A stretch of 33,348 bases of DNA from JANMQK01 sp031370485 (GTDB lineage: Bacteria > Acidobacteriota > Polarisedimenticolia > Gp22-AA2): assembly GCA_031370485.1 (NCBI GenBank), contig JANMQK010000071.1:1-33348 (forward strand), written 5' to 3'. Made by a program: the position numbers and the translations under genes. Shown here one piece after another: positions 24,148 through 31,898 of the stretch. Positions within the stretch are counted from its first letter, which is position 1. Each line of letters starts with the position of its first letter. The notes below the pieces were generated by a model that made no database searches, was not told where the DNA came from, and worked only from the letters and a program-made list of their open reading frames with translations.

Positions 24148-24638
24148 CGCGGCCCCGCGGCGGCATAGCGCGCTTTCAGGCGATCGACAATTTCCTGAGG
24201 CACCAGCCCGCGCACGTCCCCGCCCAGCCGCGCGACTTCCTTGACCAGCCGGCTGCTGACGTAGGAGTAGGCCTCGCTGGGCATCATGAAGACGGTCTCC
24301 ACGTCGGGGCCCAGGCGGCGGTTCATCAGCGCCATCTGGTATTCGTATTCGAAATCCGAAAGGGCCCGCAGGCCGCGCACGATCACCTGCGCCCCGCATC
24401 CCCGGGCGTAGTCGACCAGGAGGCCGTCGAACGACTCGACACTCACCGTCGGCAGCTGCCGCACCACCGCTCGCAAAGTGTCCATCCTCTCCTCGACGGT
24501 GAACAGCGGGGTCTTGTCGGTGTTTTTCAACAATACCACCCGGATCGAGTCGAAGAGCCGGACGCCCCGCGTGATGATGTCGAGGTGCCCGTTGGTGATC
24601 GGGTCGAACGTGCCCGGATAGACCGCCGTGATCTTCAT
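24144..24638 (-). CDS. coaD: pantetheine-phosphate adenylyltransferase
   Basis: 164 residues, the family size. It adenylylates 4'-phosphopantetheine to dephospho-CoA, the penultimate step of coenzyme A synthesis. Nucleotidyltransferase motif PGTFDPITNGHLDII holds T15-x-x-H18. Further blocks are NTDKTPLFTVEERMD, VIVRGLRALSDFEYE, and SYVSSRLVKEVARLGGDV near the ATP-binding end. ATG at 24636-24638 is preceded by GGGTGGGGG 4-5 bases upstream; an ATG 15 bases earlier gives a poor match. It follows recN by 22 bases and overlaps the aminotransferase start. Confidence 0.96.
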   Translation of the reverse strand: MKITAVYPGTFDPITNGHLDIITRGVRLFDSIRVVLLKNTDKTPLFTVEERMDTLRAVVRQLPTVSVESFDGLLVDYARGCGAQVIVRGLRALSDFEYEYQMALMNRRLGPDVETVFMMPSEAYSYVSSRLVKEVARLGGDVRGLVPQEIVDRLKARYAAAGPR

Positions 24639-24660
24639 CGAGCCCCCACCCATGCATCCG

Positions 24661-26376
24661 TCACCGGGCCGCGCCGCGCGCGAGGAGTTCCGCCGCGTGC
24701 CGCAGCGCGGCGGGGGTCACCTGCGACCCCGCCAGCATGCGCGCCAGCTCGCGCACCTGTCCCCGGTCGTCGAGCGGCTCAAGGACCACCTCGGTCCGCC
24801 CGCGGGCCGCCCGCTTGGAGACCAGGACATGGCGGTCGGCGCAGGACGCGATCTGCGGCAGGTGCGTGACGCAGATCACCTGGTGGATACGCGCCAGGCT
24901 CTTGAGCTTCCGCCCCACCGCGGTCGCGGCCGCGCCCCCCACGCCGGCGTCCACTTCGTCGAAGACAAGCGTCCGAGCCACCGCGTCCCTCCTCAGCACG
25001 ACCTCCAGCGCCAGCATGATACGCGACAACTCGCCGCCGGAGGCGACGGCGGCAAGCGGGCGCATCGCCTCGCCCTCGTTCGCCGACAGGAGAAATTCCA
25101 CCACGTCGCATCCCGCCGCGTCAACGGCGACCTCCTGGCCCTCCACCAGGATCCCGCTCCCGGGACTCTCCTGCACCCGGAAATCCACGGCGAAGCGGGT
25201 GCGCTCCATGGCCAGGTCGCGCAATTCCTGCTCGACCTTTTTCTCGAGGGCCGCCGCCGCGCCCTTGCGGGCGCGCGACAGGGCCGTGGCCAGCTCGCGC
25301 GCGCGCTTGCGGAGCGCTTCGAGGCGCGTCTCGAGATCGGACACGCTGCCGCCCTCCCCCGTGAGCTGCGACAGCTCCTCCTCGGCCGCCGCCCGGTGCG
25401 CGAGGATCCCGGCCTCGTCGCCGCCGGGAGAGTACTTGCGCAGAAGATTCTCGAGGCCGTGCAGCCGGTCCTCAATCGCTTCCAGGCGTCCGGGGTCGAC
25501 CTCGAGCCGCGCCGGGAACCCGCGCAGCTGCAGGGCCATCTCCTGAAGGTCGGCCTGCGCGGTCTCCGCGCGGACCAGGGATTCCTCGAGCGCCGGGTCG
25601 AACCGGGCCAGCTCGCGCACGGCGCGGATCCCCAGGGACAACCGCGCCAGCGCCGAGGTGTCCCCGTCGTAGAGGGCCTCGTAGGCGGCAACGCTGGTCT
25701 TCAAGATGTGCCCGGCGTTGCGCAACAGATCGCGTTCCGTGCGGAGGGCGGCCCTCTCGTCGGGGCGCACCGCAGCGGCGTCGATTTCCTGGATCTGGAA
25801 GCGGAGCATGTCGATGCGCTGCGCCACCCGCTGCGCTCCGTCGCGCATGGACAGGAGCCGGCTCGTCGTGTCGCGCAGATCGCGCGTGACGTCCGCCATC
25901 GGCCCGAGATCGGCCTCCAGCCCCGCGTGGCGGTCGAGAAGCGCGCGGTGGCTGGCCGGCATGAGAAGCGTCTGGTGCTGGTGCTGGCCGTGGAGATCGA
26001 CGAGCAGCGCGGCCAGGGCGCGCAGGTCGGAGGAGGAGACCAACGTCCCCCCGAGAAACGCCCGGCTCTTTCCCTGCGCCGCGATCTCGCGCCGGGCGAC
26101 GATTCGGTCCTCCTCCGCTGCGAGGCCGCGCTCGGCGAGAAACGCCAGCGCTGCGGCGTTTCCCTCGAGATCGATCTCCGCCTCGATGGAGGCACGCTCG
26201 GCGCCGTCGCGGATCATCTCGGGGCCGGAACGGCCGCCGAGCGCCAGGGTCAGCGCGTCAACCACGATGGACTTTCCCGCGCCGGTCTCTCCGGTCAGGA
26301 GATTGAGTCCGCGCCCCAGCTCAAGGGTGGCTTCGCGGATGATGGCAAGATCCCGAATGTGCAGGCAGCGGATCAT
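24661..26376 (-). CDS. recN: DNA repair protein RecN
   Basis: 571 residues, an SMC-like ATPase acting early at double-strand breaks. N-terminal MIRCLHIRDLAIIREATLEL and Walker A GETGAGKS (29-36); long coiled coils in the middle (about 160-370) around a hinge without a zinc hook; then the ABC signature ASGGELSRIMLALEVV, Walker B TLVFDEVDAGVGG and the ICVTHLPQIA H-loop. I start at ATG 26374-26376, the usual family N-terminus, rather than 26442, which would lie inside the promoter. Only a weak GAG-type ribosome site precedes it. First gene of a ten-gene run to prfB; no LexA-type operator was recognised. Confidence 0.95.
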   Translation of the reverse strand: MIRCLHIRDLAIIREATLELGRGLNLLTGETGAGKSIVVDALTLALGGRSGPEMIRDGAERASIEAEIDLEGNAAALAFLAERGLAAEEDRIVARREIAAQGKSRAFLGGTLVSSSDLRALAALLVDLHGQHQHQTLLMPASHRALLDRHAGLEADLGPMADVTRDLRDTTSRLLSMRDGAQRVAQRIDMLRFQIQEIDAAAVRPDERAALRTERDLLRNAGHILKTSVAAYEALYDGDTSALARLSLGIRAVRELARFDPALEESLVRAETAQADLQEMALQLRGFPARLEVDPGRLEAIEDRLHGLENLLRKYSPGGDEAGILAHRAAAEEELSQLTGEGGSVSDLETRLEALRKRARELATALSRARKGAAAALEKKVEQELRDLAMERTRFAVDFRVQESPGSGILVEGQEVAVDAAGCDVVEFLLSANEGEAMRPLAAVASGGELSRIMLALEVVLRRDAVARTLVFDEVDAGVGGAAATAVGRKLKSLARIHQVICVTHLPQIASCADRHVLVSKRAARGRTEVVLEPLDDRGQVRELARMLAGSQVTPAALRHAAELLARGAAR

Positions 26377-26413
26377 CTCGGAGTGCAGGGTCGTGAGAAC
26401 CGACCGGGGCGGG

Positions 26414-26442
26414 ATGCTAACAAAGCGATTTCCGGTTGTCAA
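26414..26442 (-). promoter_or_regulatory. sigma-70-type promoter of the recN block
   Basis: Minus strand TTGACA (26437-26442, perfect -35), 17-base spacer, TAGCAT (26414-26419). The predicted start near 26407 gives a leader of about 30 bases. It can drive recN-coaD-aminotransferase-nfeD-slipin-GGDEF-SPOR-GspE-like-lnt-prfB, as no junction in that run exceeds about 30 bases. Confidence 0.8.
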
Positions 26443-26464
26443 GGTTGGAGCCCTGTGCTAACTT
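26436..26464 (+). promoter_or_regulatory. promoter of the tolQ-tolR-tolA-tolB operon
   Basis: Plus strand TTGTCA (26436-26441), 17-base spacer, TAACTT (26459-26464) preceded by TGC, an extended -10. Its -35 overlaps the -35 of the recN promoter on the other strand, using the near-palindrome TTGTCAA. Predicted start near 26471; leader about 46 bases. Confidence 0.62.
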
Positions 26465-26516
26465 ACGCCGGTCGAAGTGGTTGCGCGCACGTCCCGCGGT
26501 CGTGGGGGTTTTCCGG

Positions 26517-27299
26517 ATGGGTGATGTCGTGATGCTGTCCGTGGCCGCGGTGAGCCCCGCCATCCAGGCGGACGTCCTGCGGCTGGTGGCTGATTCCGGG
26601 GCCGTTGTCAAAGGGGTCCTGCTGATCCTGCTCGTCTTCTCGGTCCTTTCCTGGGCCGTGATCATCAACCGATACCGGGCCCTGCGCCAGGCGGAGCTGC
26701 AGTCCGACGCGTTTCTCGACGATCTCAGAAGGGAAAGACGGCTCAGCGATCTGCGTGATCGCGCCGGACGCTACGGGGCGAGCCCGCTCGTGCCGATATT
26801 CCTGGACGCTTTTCACGAGCTGACCTCGGCCGTGAGCGAGGGAGTCGTCGCGCACCGCGGCGCCATCTTCCCGGACGGAGAGAGCGTCAGGGTCCTCGGC
26901 CGCGTGCGCCGCCGCCTGGAGGAGAGCGGCGCGGCCCAGGCCGACCGCGTGGACAAGAACCTCGGCATTCTGGCGACCACCGGGAGCGTGACGCCGTTCA
27001 TCGGGCTCTTCGGAACGGTGTGGGGAATCATGAACGCCTTCCAGGGCATCGGCATCACGGGATCGGCCACCCTGGGGGCGGTCGCCCCCGGCATCTCGGA
27101 GGCGCTCGTGACCACCGCGGCGGGATTGGCGGCCGCAATTCCCGCGGTCATCGCGTACAACCTCCTCCTGGCGCGGGCGCGGCGCCTCGGCGGCCGCATC
27201 GAGCGCTTCGTGCTGACGTTCGCCTCGATCGCCGAGGCGCAGATCGAGAGCGGCCGCGCGCCCGCGGCCCATGTCGAGGCCGGCAAGGTCCGTCTCTGA
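26517..27299 (+). CDS. tolQ: TolQ proton channel subunit
   Basis: 260 residues, MotA/TolQ/ExbB family. First membrane helix about 28-47 (VVKGVLLILLVFSVLSWAVI) followed by NRYRALRQAE; a long cytoplasmic loop; then RVDKNLGILATTGSVTPFIG, LFGTVWGIMNAFQGIG and LVTTAAGLAAAIPAVIAYN, helices 2 and 3 that line the proton path with TolR. Five TolQ and two TolR form the motor that energises TolA. ATG at 26517-26519 with GGGGG 8 bases upstream; an ATG at 26532 is an alternative. Earlier starts fall in the promoter. ExbB is the alternative name, but the tolR-tolA-tolB-pal-cpoB context settles it. Confidence 0.93.
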   Translation: MGDVVMLSVAAVSPAIQADVLRLVADSGAVVKGVLLILLVFSVLSWAVIINRYRALRQAELQSDAFLDDLRRERRLSDLRDRAGRYGASPLVPIFLDAFHELTSAVSEGVVAHRGAIFPDGESVRVLGRVRRRLEESGAAQADRVDKNLGILATTGSVTPFIGLFGTVWGIMNAFQGIGITGSATLGAVAPGISEALVTTAAGLAAAIPAVIAYNLLLARARRLGGRIERFVLTFASIAEAQIESGRAPAAHVEAGKVRL

Positions 27300-27327
27300 G
27301 ACGCCCCCCGGCCCTGCGGGATTCCTC

Positions 27328-27774
27328 ATGGCCATGACACTGCCCGGATCGGGCGGCGGCCGCTTCGGTCCAGCGCTGTCCGACATCAATGTGACTCCCC
27401 TGGTGGACGTCATCCTCGTCCTGCTCATCATCTTCATGGTGACCGCGCCGATGATGACCCGCGGCATCGACGTAAAGCTGCCCAAGACGGAATCGGGGGC
27501 CGACGCAACCGAGGAACGCATCGTGGTCTCGGTGGATCGAAGCAACACCATCTACCTGAACGACCGCCCGGTGAACCTTTACCTCTTGACCGATAAGCTC
27601 AAGACCGAGATGCAGCGGACAGGCCAGGAGTTCGTCTTCCTGCGGGCGGATCAGGAGGTTGCCTACGGCCGTGTGATGCTGGTGATGGACCAGATCAAGA
27701 AAGCCGGCGCCGATCGGGTGGGCATGGTCACGCAGCCGGCCCCGAAGACCTCGGGAAAGCAGGGCGCCAAGTGA
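27328..27774 (+). CDS. tolR: TolR/ExbD family protein
   Basis: 148 residues. Short cytoplasmic start, then one helix with SDINVTPLVDVILVLLIIFM; D27 in it is the proton-carrying Asp (equivalent to TolR Asp23 of E. coli). The periplasmic domain (about 45-140) has IDVKLPKTES, IVVSVDRSNTIYLNDRPV and FVFLRADQEVAYGRVMLVMD, the ExbD/TolR fold. ATG at 27328-27330 lies 28 bases after tolQ; an in-frame start at 27271 inside tolQ is less likely. The stop overlaps the GTG of the TolA-like gene (GTGA). Confidence 0.93.
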   Translation: MAMTLPGSGGGRFGPALSDINVTPLVDVILVLLIIFMVTAPMMTRGIDVKLPKTESGADATEERIVVSVDRSNTIYLNDRPVNLYLLTDKLKTEMQRTGQEFVFLRADQEVAYGRVMLVMDQIKKAGADRVGMVTQPAPKTSGKQGAK

Positions 27775-28607
27775 GAGAAACGCGCCGCCCGCCGGCACGG
27801 TCCCTCGGGGTTCCCGGCATCCCCCCGGCCACTCTGATCGTGTCGCTGGTCCTGCATGTCGTGGTATTCGGCGTCGCCATCGGGCTTCCCCATCTGCTGC
27901 CGCACGGCCGGGGGTCGAGCCCGGTTTACGTCGTCGACCTGGTGTCCCTGCCCTCCTCCGGCCCCGCGATCCCCTCCGGGCCGGGCCGCTCCTCGCGAGC
28001 ACCGAAGGCGGAGCCTCCCCCGCCGAAGCCCGAGAAGCCGATCAAGATCCCGGAGCCGCGCGCCGCGAAACCGGAGCCCAAGCCGCCCCCCGCGAAGCCC
28101 AAACCGGCCGAGGTGAAGCCGCCGGAGACCAGGTCCGCGCCCGCCGAGGAGCCGCGCAAGCCCTCCAGGACGCCGCCTCCGGAGCCGGCCGCGGCGGCCG
28201 CCGGCACCGGCGCCCCGGGCGGCCCCGCAACGGGCGCCGAGGGGACGGCCGCGGGCGAGGGCGCCGCCGGCGTGGGCGCCGGCGGGACCGGGACGGGACC
28301 GGGTCAGGCCGACGCCGAGACCTTCTACGCGGGGATCCTGCGGCGGCGGATCGAGTCCGCCTGGAACCGGCCGATCTACCCGCCCGACTGGACCGCGCCG
28401 GCCGATCCCACCGCCGCGGTGCGGATCGTCCTCACCGCGAGCGGCCGGGTCACCGAGGCCACGCTTCAGGCGTCGAGCGGCTACGAGGCCATGGACCGTT
28501 CCATCTTGCGCGCGGTGCAGGACGCCCAGCCGTTCCCGTCGTTCCCCGCGCAGATGGGGCGCGACACGCTGACCGTTCGAATCGACTTCGTGCTGCCGCC
28601 CAAATAG
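27771..28607 (+). CDS. tolA: TolA/TonB-like energy transducer
   Basis: 278 residues. One membrane helix (about 19-43, LIVSLVLHVVVFGVAIGLPH) and a Pro/Lys/Glu-rich stretch with repeated PKP and KPEP units (about 75-130) that can span the periplasm. A Gly/Ala/Thr-rich linker (about 137-180) leads to a C-terminal TonB/TolA domain (about 183-278: ETFYAGILRRRIESAWNRPI, VRIVLTASGRVTEATLQASS, MDRSILRAVQDAQPFPSFP, LTVRIDFVLPP). It transmits TolQR energy to TolB and Pal. GTG start at 27771-27773 overlaps the tolR stop. The C-terminal fold is of the TonB_C kind, so it could be named TonB; its place between tolR and tolB favours TolA function. Confidence 0.85.
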   Translation: MRETRRPPARSLGVPGIPPATLIVSLVLHVVVFGVAIGLPHLLPHGRGSSPVYVVDLVSLPSSGPAIPSGPGRSSRAPKAEPPPPKPEKPIKIPEPRAAKPEPKPPPAKPKPAEVKPPETRSAPAEEPRKPSRTPPPEPAAAAAGTGAPGGPATGAEGTAAGEGAAGVGAGGTGTGPGQADAETFYAGILRRRIESAWNRPIYPPDWTAPADPTAAVRIVLTASGRVTEATLQASSGYEAMDRSILRAVQDAQPFPSFPAQMGRDTLTVRIDFVLPPK

Positions 28608-28638
28608 TCCCGGGGGGCTCCATCAGGAGACATGACAC

Positions 28639-29985
28639 GTGATGACCAGCCGCCGCGCCGCCACGCTCGCATTCTGCACGATCCTGGGCGCCACCGCGCC
28701 CGGGTCCGCCCTGCGGAGCCAGGAGGGAGCGGCCGCGCCTCCGCCGCAGGGGCAGACCCCGTCCGACCTCAACATCCGGATCGTGGGCGCCGCCCGCCCG
28801 AAGATCCCGATCGCCATCCCGGTCTTCAACGCGCCGGGCGCGGACGCGAAATCGCAGGATATCGCGACGGCCATCCACGACGTCCTGCGCGACGATCTCG
28901 ATTTCTCCGGGTACTTTCAGATCGTCCCCGAGGAGTACCACCGGCTCGTCGGACGTTTCACCGACAGCCCGTCCAGCTACACCGAGTGGCTCGGAATCGG
29001 GGCGGAGGCGCTGCTCGACGGTTCGCTCAAGCCCGATGGCTCCTCGCTCGTCTTCGAGGGACGGCTGTACGACACGAGCGAGCAACGGATGATTCTCGGG
29101 AAGCGGTACCGCGGGGACGCCGACGTGCAGCGGATCATCGCCCACCGCCTGAGCAACGAGATCGTACAGCACTACACCGGGCAGCCCGGCATCGCGATGA
29201 GCCGCATCGCGTACGTCTCCCAGATCGGGCGGGCGAAGGAAATCTACGTCATGGACTACGACGGCGGCCGGATCAAGCGCGTCACGGGAAACGGGGCGAT
29301 CAACCTCTCCCCCGCCTGGTCCCCCGACGGCAAGGAGATCGCCTTCGTCTCGTACCGCTCCGGGACGCCCGATCTGATGATCCTCAACAGTGAGGGGGAG
29401 CTTCACAAGGCCTTTCCGCAGGAGGGGGAGCTCAACAGCGCGCCGGCCTGGTCGCCCGACGGGTCGCTGCTGGCGTTCGCGAGCAGCCGGGACGGGAACG
29501 CCGAGATCTATACGCTCCGGGTCTCGGACGGGAGGCTGAACCGCCTGACGCGCAACGACGCCATCGATACGTCGCCCACCTGGTCGCCGAACGGGCGCGA
29601 GATCGCCTTCACGTCGGACCGCGCCGGCTCGCCGCAGATCTACATCATGGACGCCGAGGGCACGAATGTGCGGCGCCTGACGCACGACGTGTCCTATTGC
29701 GACGCGGCGTCCTGGTCGCCGAACGGCAGCGTCCTCACGTTCACCGGACGCGTGCCGGGGGGGTTCGACATCTACACCATCGACCTCAAGACGAACGAGC
29801 AGAAGGCGATCACCCAGAACGCGAACATCAACGAGTGGCCACGCTGGTCGGCCGACGGAAGGCACATCATCTTCTCCTCGAACCGGACCGGCAGCTTCGA
29901 CGTGTACACGATGAATGACGACGGCTCGCACGTGCGGCGCCTCACGCGGGGAGGTAACAGCCACTCTCCTTCGTGGTCGCGCTGA
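28639..29985 (+). CDS. tolB: Tol-Pal system beta-propeller protein TolB
   Basis: 448 residues. Exported (hydrophobic start, about 1-25). The N-terminal alpha/beta domain (about 45-190) has IPIAIPVFNAPGADAKSQDI and DDLDFSGYFQIVP. It precedes a six-bladed propeller whose blades repeat x-P-x-W-S-P-[DN]-G (PAWSPDGKEIAF, PAWSPDGSLLAF, PTWSPNGREIAF, ASWSPNGSVLTF, PRWSADGRHIIF). TolB binds Pal and TolA in the periplasm. Start GTG at 28639 has AGGAGA 8 bases upstream; the ATG at 28642 directly after it is an alternative. It lies 31 bases after the TolA-like gene. Confidence 0.95.
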   Translation: MMTSRRAATLAFCTILGATAPGSALRSQEGAAAPPPQGQTPSDLNIRIVGAARPKIPIAIPVFNAPGADAKSQDIATAIHDVLRDDLDFSGYFQIVPEEYHRLVGRFTDSPSSYTEWLGIGAEALLDGSLKPDGSSLVFEGRLYDTSEQRMILGKRYRGDADVQRIIAHRLSNEIVQHYTGQPGIAMSRIAYVSQIGRAKEIYVMDYDGGRIKRVTGNGAINLSPAWSPDGKEIAFVSYRSGTPDLMILNSEGELHKAFPQEGELNSAPAWSPDGSLLAFASSRDGNAEIYTLRVSDGRLNRLTRNDAIDTSPTWSPNGREIAFTSDRAGSPQIYIMDAEGTNVRRLTHDVSYCDAASWSPNGSVLTFTGRVPGGFDIYTIDLKTNEQKAITQNANINEWPRWSADGRHIIFSSNRTGSFDVYTMNDDGSHVRRLTRGGNSHSPSWSR

Positions 29986-30001
29986 GCGCTTTTGACGTGC
30001 G

Positions 30002-30010
30002 TGCTATAAT
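30002..30010 (+). promoter_or_regulatory. extended -10 promoter of pal
   Basis: TGCTATAAT is a perfect extended -10 (TG 30002-30003, TATAAT 30005-30010) in the 139-base gap between tolB and pal. No good -35 lies 17 bases upstream, which is normal for extended -10 promoters. A short GCGC stem with TTTT at 29979-29993 could be a weak tolB terminator. Predicted start near 30017, leaving a leader of about 108 bases for pal. Confidence 0.7.
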
Positions 30011-30124
30011 CCCGCCGCTGCAACGGTCGGTCCCGGGGCGCTGCATGAAAAACCCCGAGGTGTCCAGCGCGATCATGCGATCGCCGAAACAGCGAGACGA
30101 TCACAAACCCATGGAGGTGACGCG

Positions 30125-30703
30125 ATGTCACAGCACGGAATCCGCTCCCTTGCGCTACCCCTGCTCGCTTTCGCCGGTCTCGGCCTGATGCTGTCCTGCA
30201 AGTCCGCGCCCCCCGCCGAGGCTCCCGTCACGACCCCTCCCAGCTTCGAGGCAACCCCGAAGCCGGCCGAGAAGGTCGACGAGACCGGAGGCTTCAAGGA
30301 GGCCCAGCCCAAGGTCGACAACATCAAGGAAAGCCCTTCGTCGCTGGCCGAAAAACTCAACGCCCAGGGCCTCCTCAAGAGAATCCACTTCGACTTCGAC
30401 AAGTACGACCTGATGCCGGACGCGACCCGCACGCTCGGCGACAACGCGGCCTACATCAAGGAGAACGCCCAGTTCAAGGTGCGCATCGAGGGGCATTGCG
30501 ACGAGCGCGGAACCGTCGAGTACAACCTGGCGCTCGGTGACAAGCGGGCCCGCGCGGCGCGCGACTATCTCGTCTCTCTCGGCATCCCCGCCCGCCGGCT
30601 GAGCATCATCTCCTACGGCAAGGAGCGCCCGTCGAACCCCGGGCACAACGAATCGGCATGGGCGGAAAACCGTCGCGATGAATTCCTCTTCCTGGCGGAG
30701 TGA
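30125..30703 (+). CDS. pal: peptidoglycan-associated lipoprotein Pal
   Basis: 192 residues. Signal peptide with a lipobox-like LMLSC (Cys25), then a Pro/Lys/Glu-rich linker and an OmpA-like domain (about 85-190): IHFDFDKYDLMPDATRTLGD, RIEGHCDERGTVEYNLALGD, KRARAARDYLVSLGIPARRL, and NRRDEFLFL. The domain binds the meso-diaminopimelate stem of peptidoglycan and holds the outer membrane to the wall. A strong GGAGGTG lies 5 bases before the ATG at 30125-30127. It overlaps cpoB by 26 bases. Separate promoter from tolQRAB. Confidence 0.95.
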   Translation: MSQHGIRSLALPLLAFAGLGLMLSCKSAPPAEAPVTTPPSFEATPKPAEKVDETGGFKEAQPKVDNIKESPSSLAEKLNAQGLLKRIHFDFDKYDLMPDATRTLGDNAAYIKENAQFKVRIEGHCDERGTVEYNLALGDKRARAARDYLVSLGIPARRLSIISYGKERPSNPGHNESAWAENRRDEFLFLAE

Positions 30704-31592
30704 GCCCGGCCGGAAGGCCCGCCTCGCCCTGACCATCACTCTGGCGGCCCTGGGCGCCGGTTGCGCCACGGGGGGTGTGCAGTCTATCCGCACGGATCTC
30801 GACAGCATCCAGCAGCAGCTTTTCAAGGTCCAGAAGGACAGCGCCGCGCTCGCCGACGCCGTGAAGGATCTGCGCGCGCCGGCGCCGCAGCCGGCCGGCG
30901 CCGCGACGGCTCCCGGTCCCGAGGATCTCGTCCTGATGATCCAGGCGATCGAGCGCGACCTGGCGGCGTTCAAGACCCGCCAGGACGAAGCGGAGGCGCG
31001 GACCTCCGCGCTCGCCCAGGAAATCCGCTCGGCGCGCGAGGTGCTCCGCGGCCTGATGAACGCGACACCCGTGGCGCCCGCGGGGGGCCCGGCGGCCACC
31101 CCGTCGCAGCCGGGCATTCCCGCCGGCGCCCCCCCCGTGGAAGCGCCGGCCGCGGGAGCGACGCGGGGAGGCGAGGCCGCGCCGCCGGTTCCATCCGGGA
31201 CGGCGCTCCTGCCCGGGGATCTCTACCGCCGCGCCTACGCCGATTACAGCCGGGGGAACTACGACCTGGCCCTCCAGGAATTATCCGAGTTCCTGCAGCG
31301 AAATCCCGAAGGCGACCTGGCCGATGACGCGCAGTACCTGATTGGCGAGGTTCATTTCAGCCGGCAGGCGTACCCCGAGGCCGTCGCCGCTTTCGATCGG
31401 GTCGTCCAGAATTATCCGGCGAGCGACAAGGCCGGAGCTGCCTACTTGAAGAAGGGTCTGGCCCTGCTGGAGATGAATCGCACCGCCGATGCGGTCATCC
31501 AGCTCCAGCATGTCATCACCGCCTTTCCCAGGTCAGACGAGGCGCGCATCGCGCGCGATCGACTGAAGGGCCTGGGGCTGTCCGAACGGTAA
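30678..31592 (+). CDS. cpoB: Tol-Pal system protein CpoB/YbgF
   Basis: 304 residues. An exported start (LALTITLAALGAGCATG; a Cys at 29 gives a possible but imperfect lipobox) leads to a coiled-coil part (about 33-125: SIRTDLDSIQQQLFKVQKDS, ERDLAAFKTRQDEAEA). An Ala/Pro/Gly-rich linker (about 125-175) leads to C-terminal TPR repeats (about 178-300: YRRAYADYSRGNYDLALQEL, ADDAQYLIGEVHFSRQAYPE, GAAYLKKGLALLEMNRTADA). CpoB links Tol with peptidoglycan synthases (PBP1B in E. coli). ATG at 30678-30680 within pal; ribosome site weak, so coupling to pal is likely. Its linker is longer than in E. coli CpoB. Confidence 0.9.
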   Translation: MNSSSWRSEPGRKARLALTITLAALGAGCATGGVQSIRTDLDSIQQQLFKVQKDSAALADAVKDLRAPAPQPAGAATAPGPEDLVLMIQAIERDLAAFKTRQDEAEARTSALAQEIRSAREVLRGLMNATPVAPAGGPAATPSQPGIPAGAPPVEAPAAGATRGGEAAPPVPSGTALLPGDLYRRAYADYSRGNYDLALQELSEFLQRNPEGDLADDAQYLIGEVHFSRQAYPEAVAAFDRVVQNYPASDKAGAAYLKKGLALLEMNRTADAVIQLQHVITAFPRSDEARIARDRLKGLGLSER

Positions 31593-31611
31593 CCCGAACC
31601 AGGAGGTTTTC

Positions 31612-31884
31612 GTGAAACGCATCAAGTCCGCTGTCAAGAACCTGAGAAAATCCAACCGGCGCAACACGATTAACCGCGCCCGTCGGAGCCGTCTGCGCAC
31701 CCAGATCAAGCGCCTGCGCGACCTCGTGGCGCGGAAGGACGCGGCCGGGGCGCGCGGGGCGCTCAAGCCCACCCTCTCGCTCATCGATCGGTCGCTGAGC
31801 AAGGGGATCCTGCACCGCAACACCGCGGCCCGGTACAAGTCTCGGCTCACGCGGCAGGTCGTCATTCTGGAAAAAGGCCGCTGA
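31612..31884 (+). CDS. rpsT: 30S ribosomal protein S20
   Basis: 90 residues, strongly basic, with KRIKSAVKNLRKSNRRNTIN, RRSRLRTQIKRLRDL, and LSKGILHRNTAARYKSRLTR, the three-helix pattern of S20, which binds 16S rRNA. Start is GTG at 31612-31614 with a perfect AGGAGG 5-6 bases upstream. It lies 19 bases after cpoB and 14 before the small heat-shock gene. S20 is autoregulated in E. coli; no such signal was recognised here. Confidence 0.95.
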   Translation: MKRIKSAVKNLRKSNRRNTINRARRSRLRTQIKRLRDLVARKDAAGARGALKPTLSLIDRSLSKGILHRNTAARYKSRLTRQVVILEKGR

Positions 31885-31898
31885 CCGAGGTTCGAACC

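Noticed and set aside
26376..26470. LexA/SOS box in front of recN
   Set aside because: No CTGT-N8-ACAG or CGAAC-N4-GTTCG match was found; control by damage remains unknown.
24628..26532. 634-codon plus-strand open frame opposite recN
   Set aside because: No recognisable motif, His/Arg/Gly-rich composition, and the opposite strand encodes a full RecN with Walker A, signature and Walker B.
28450..29964. 504-codon minus-strand open frame opposite tolB
   Set aside because: Antisense to the TolB propeller; its repeats only mirror the blade repeats of TolB.
29991..30010. TTGACG with TATAAT before pal as a classical two-box promoter
   Set aside because: The two boxes are only 7 bases apart, far from the 16-18 needed; the extended -10 alone explains the site.
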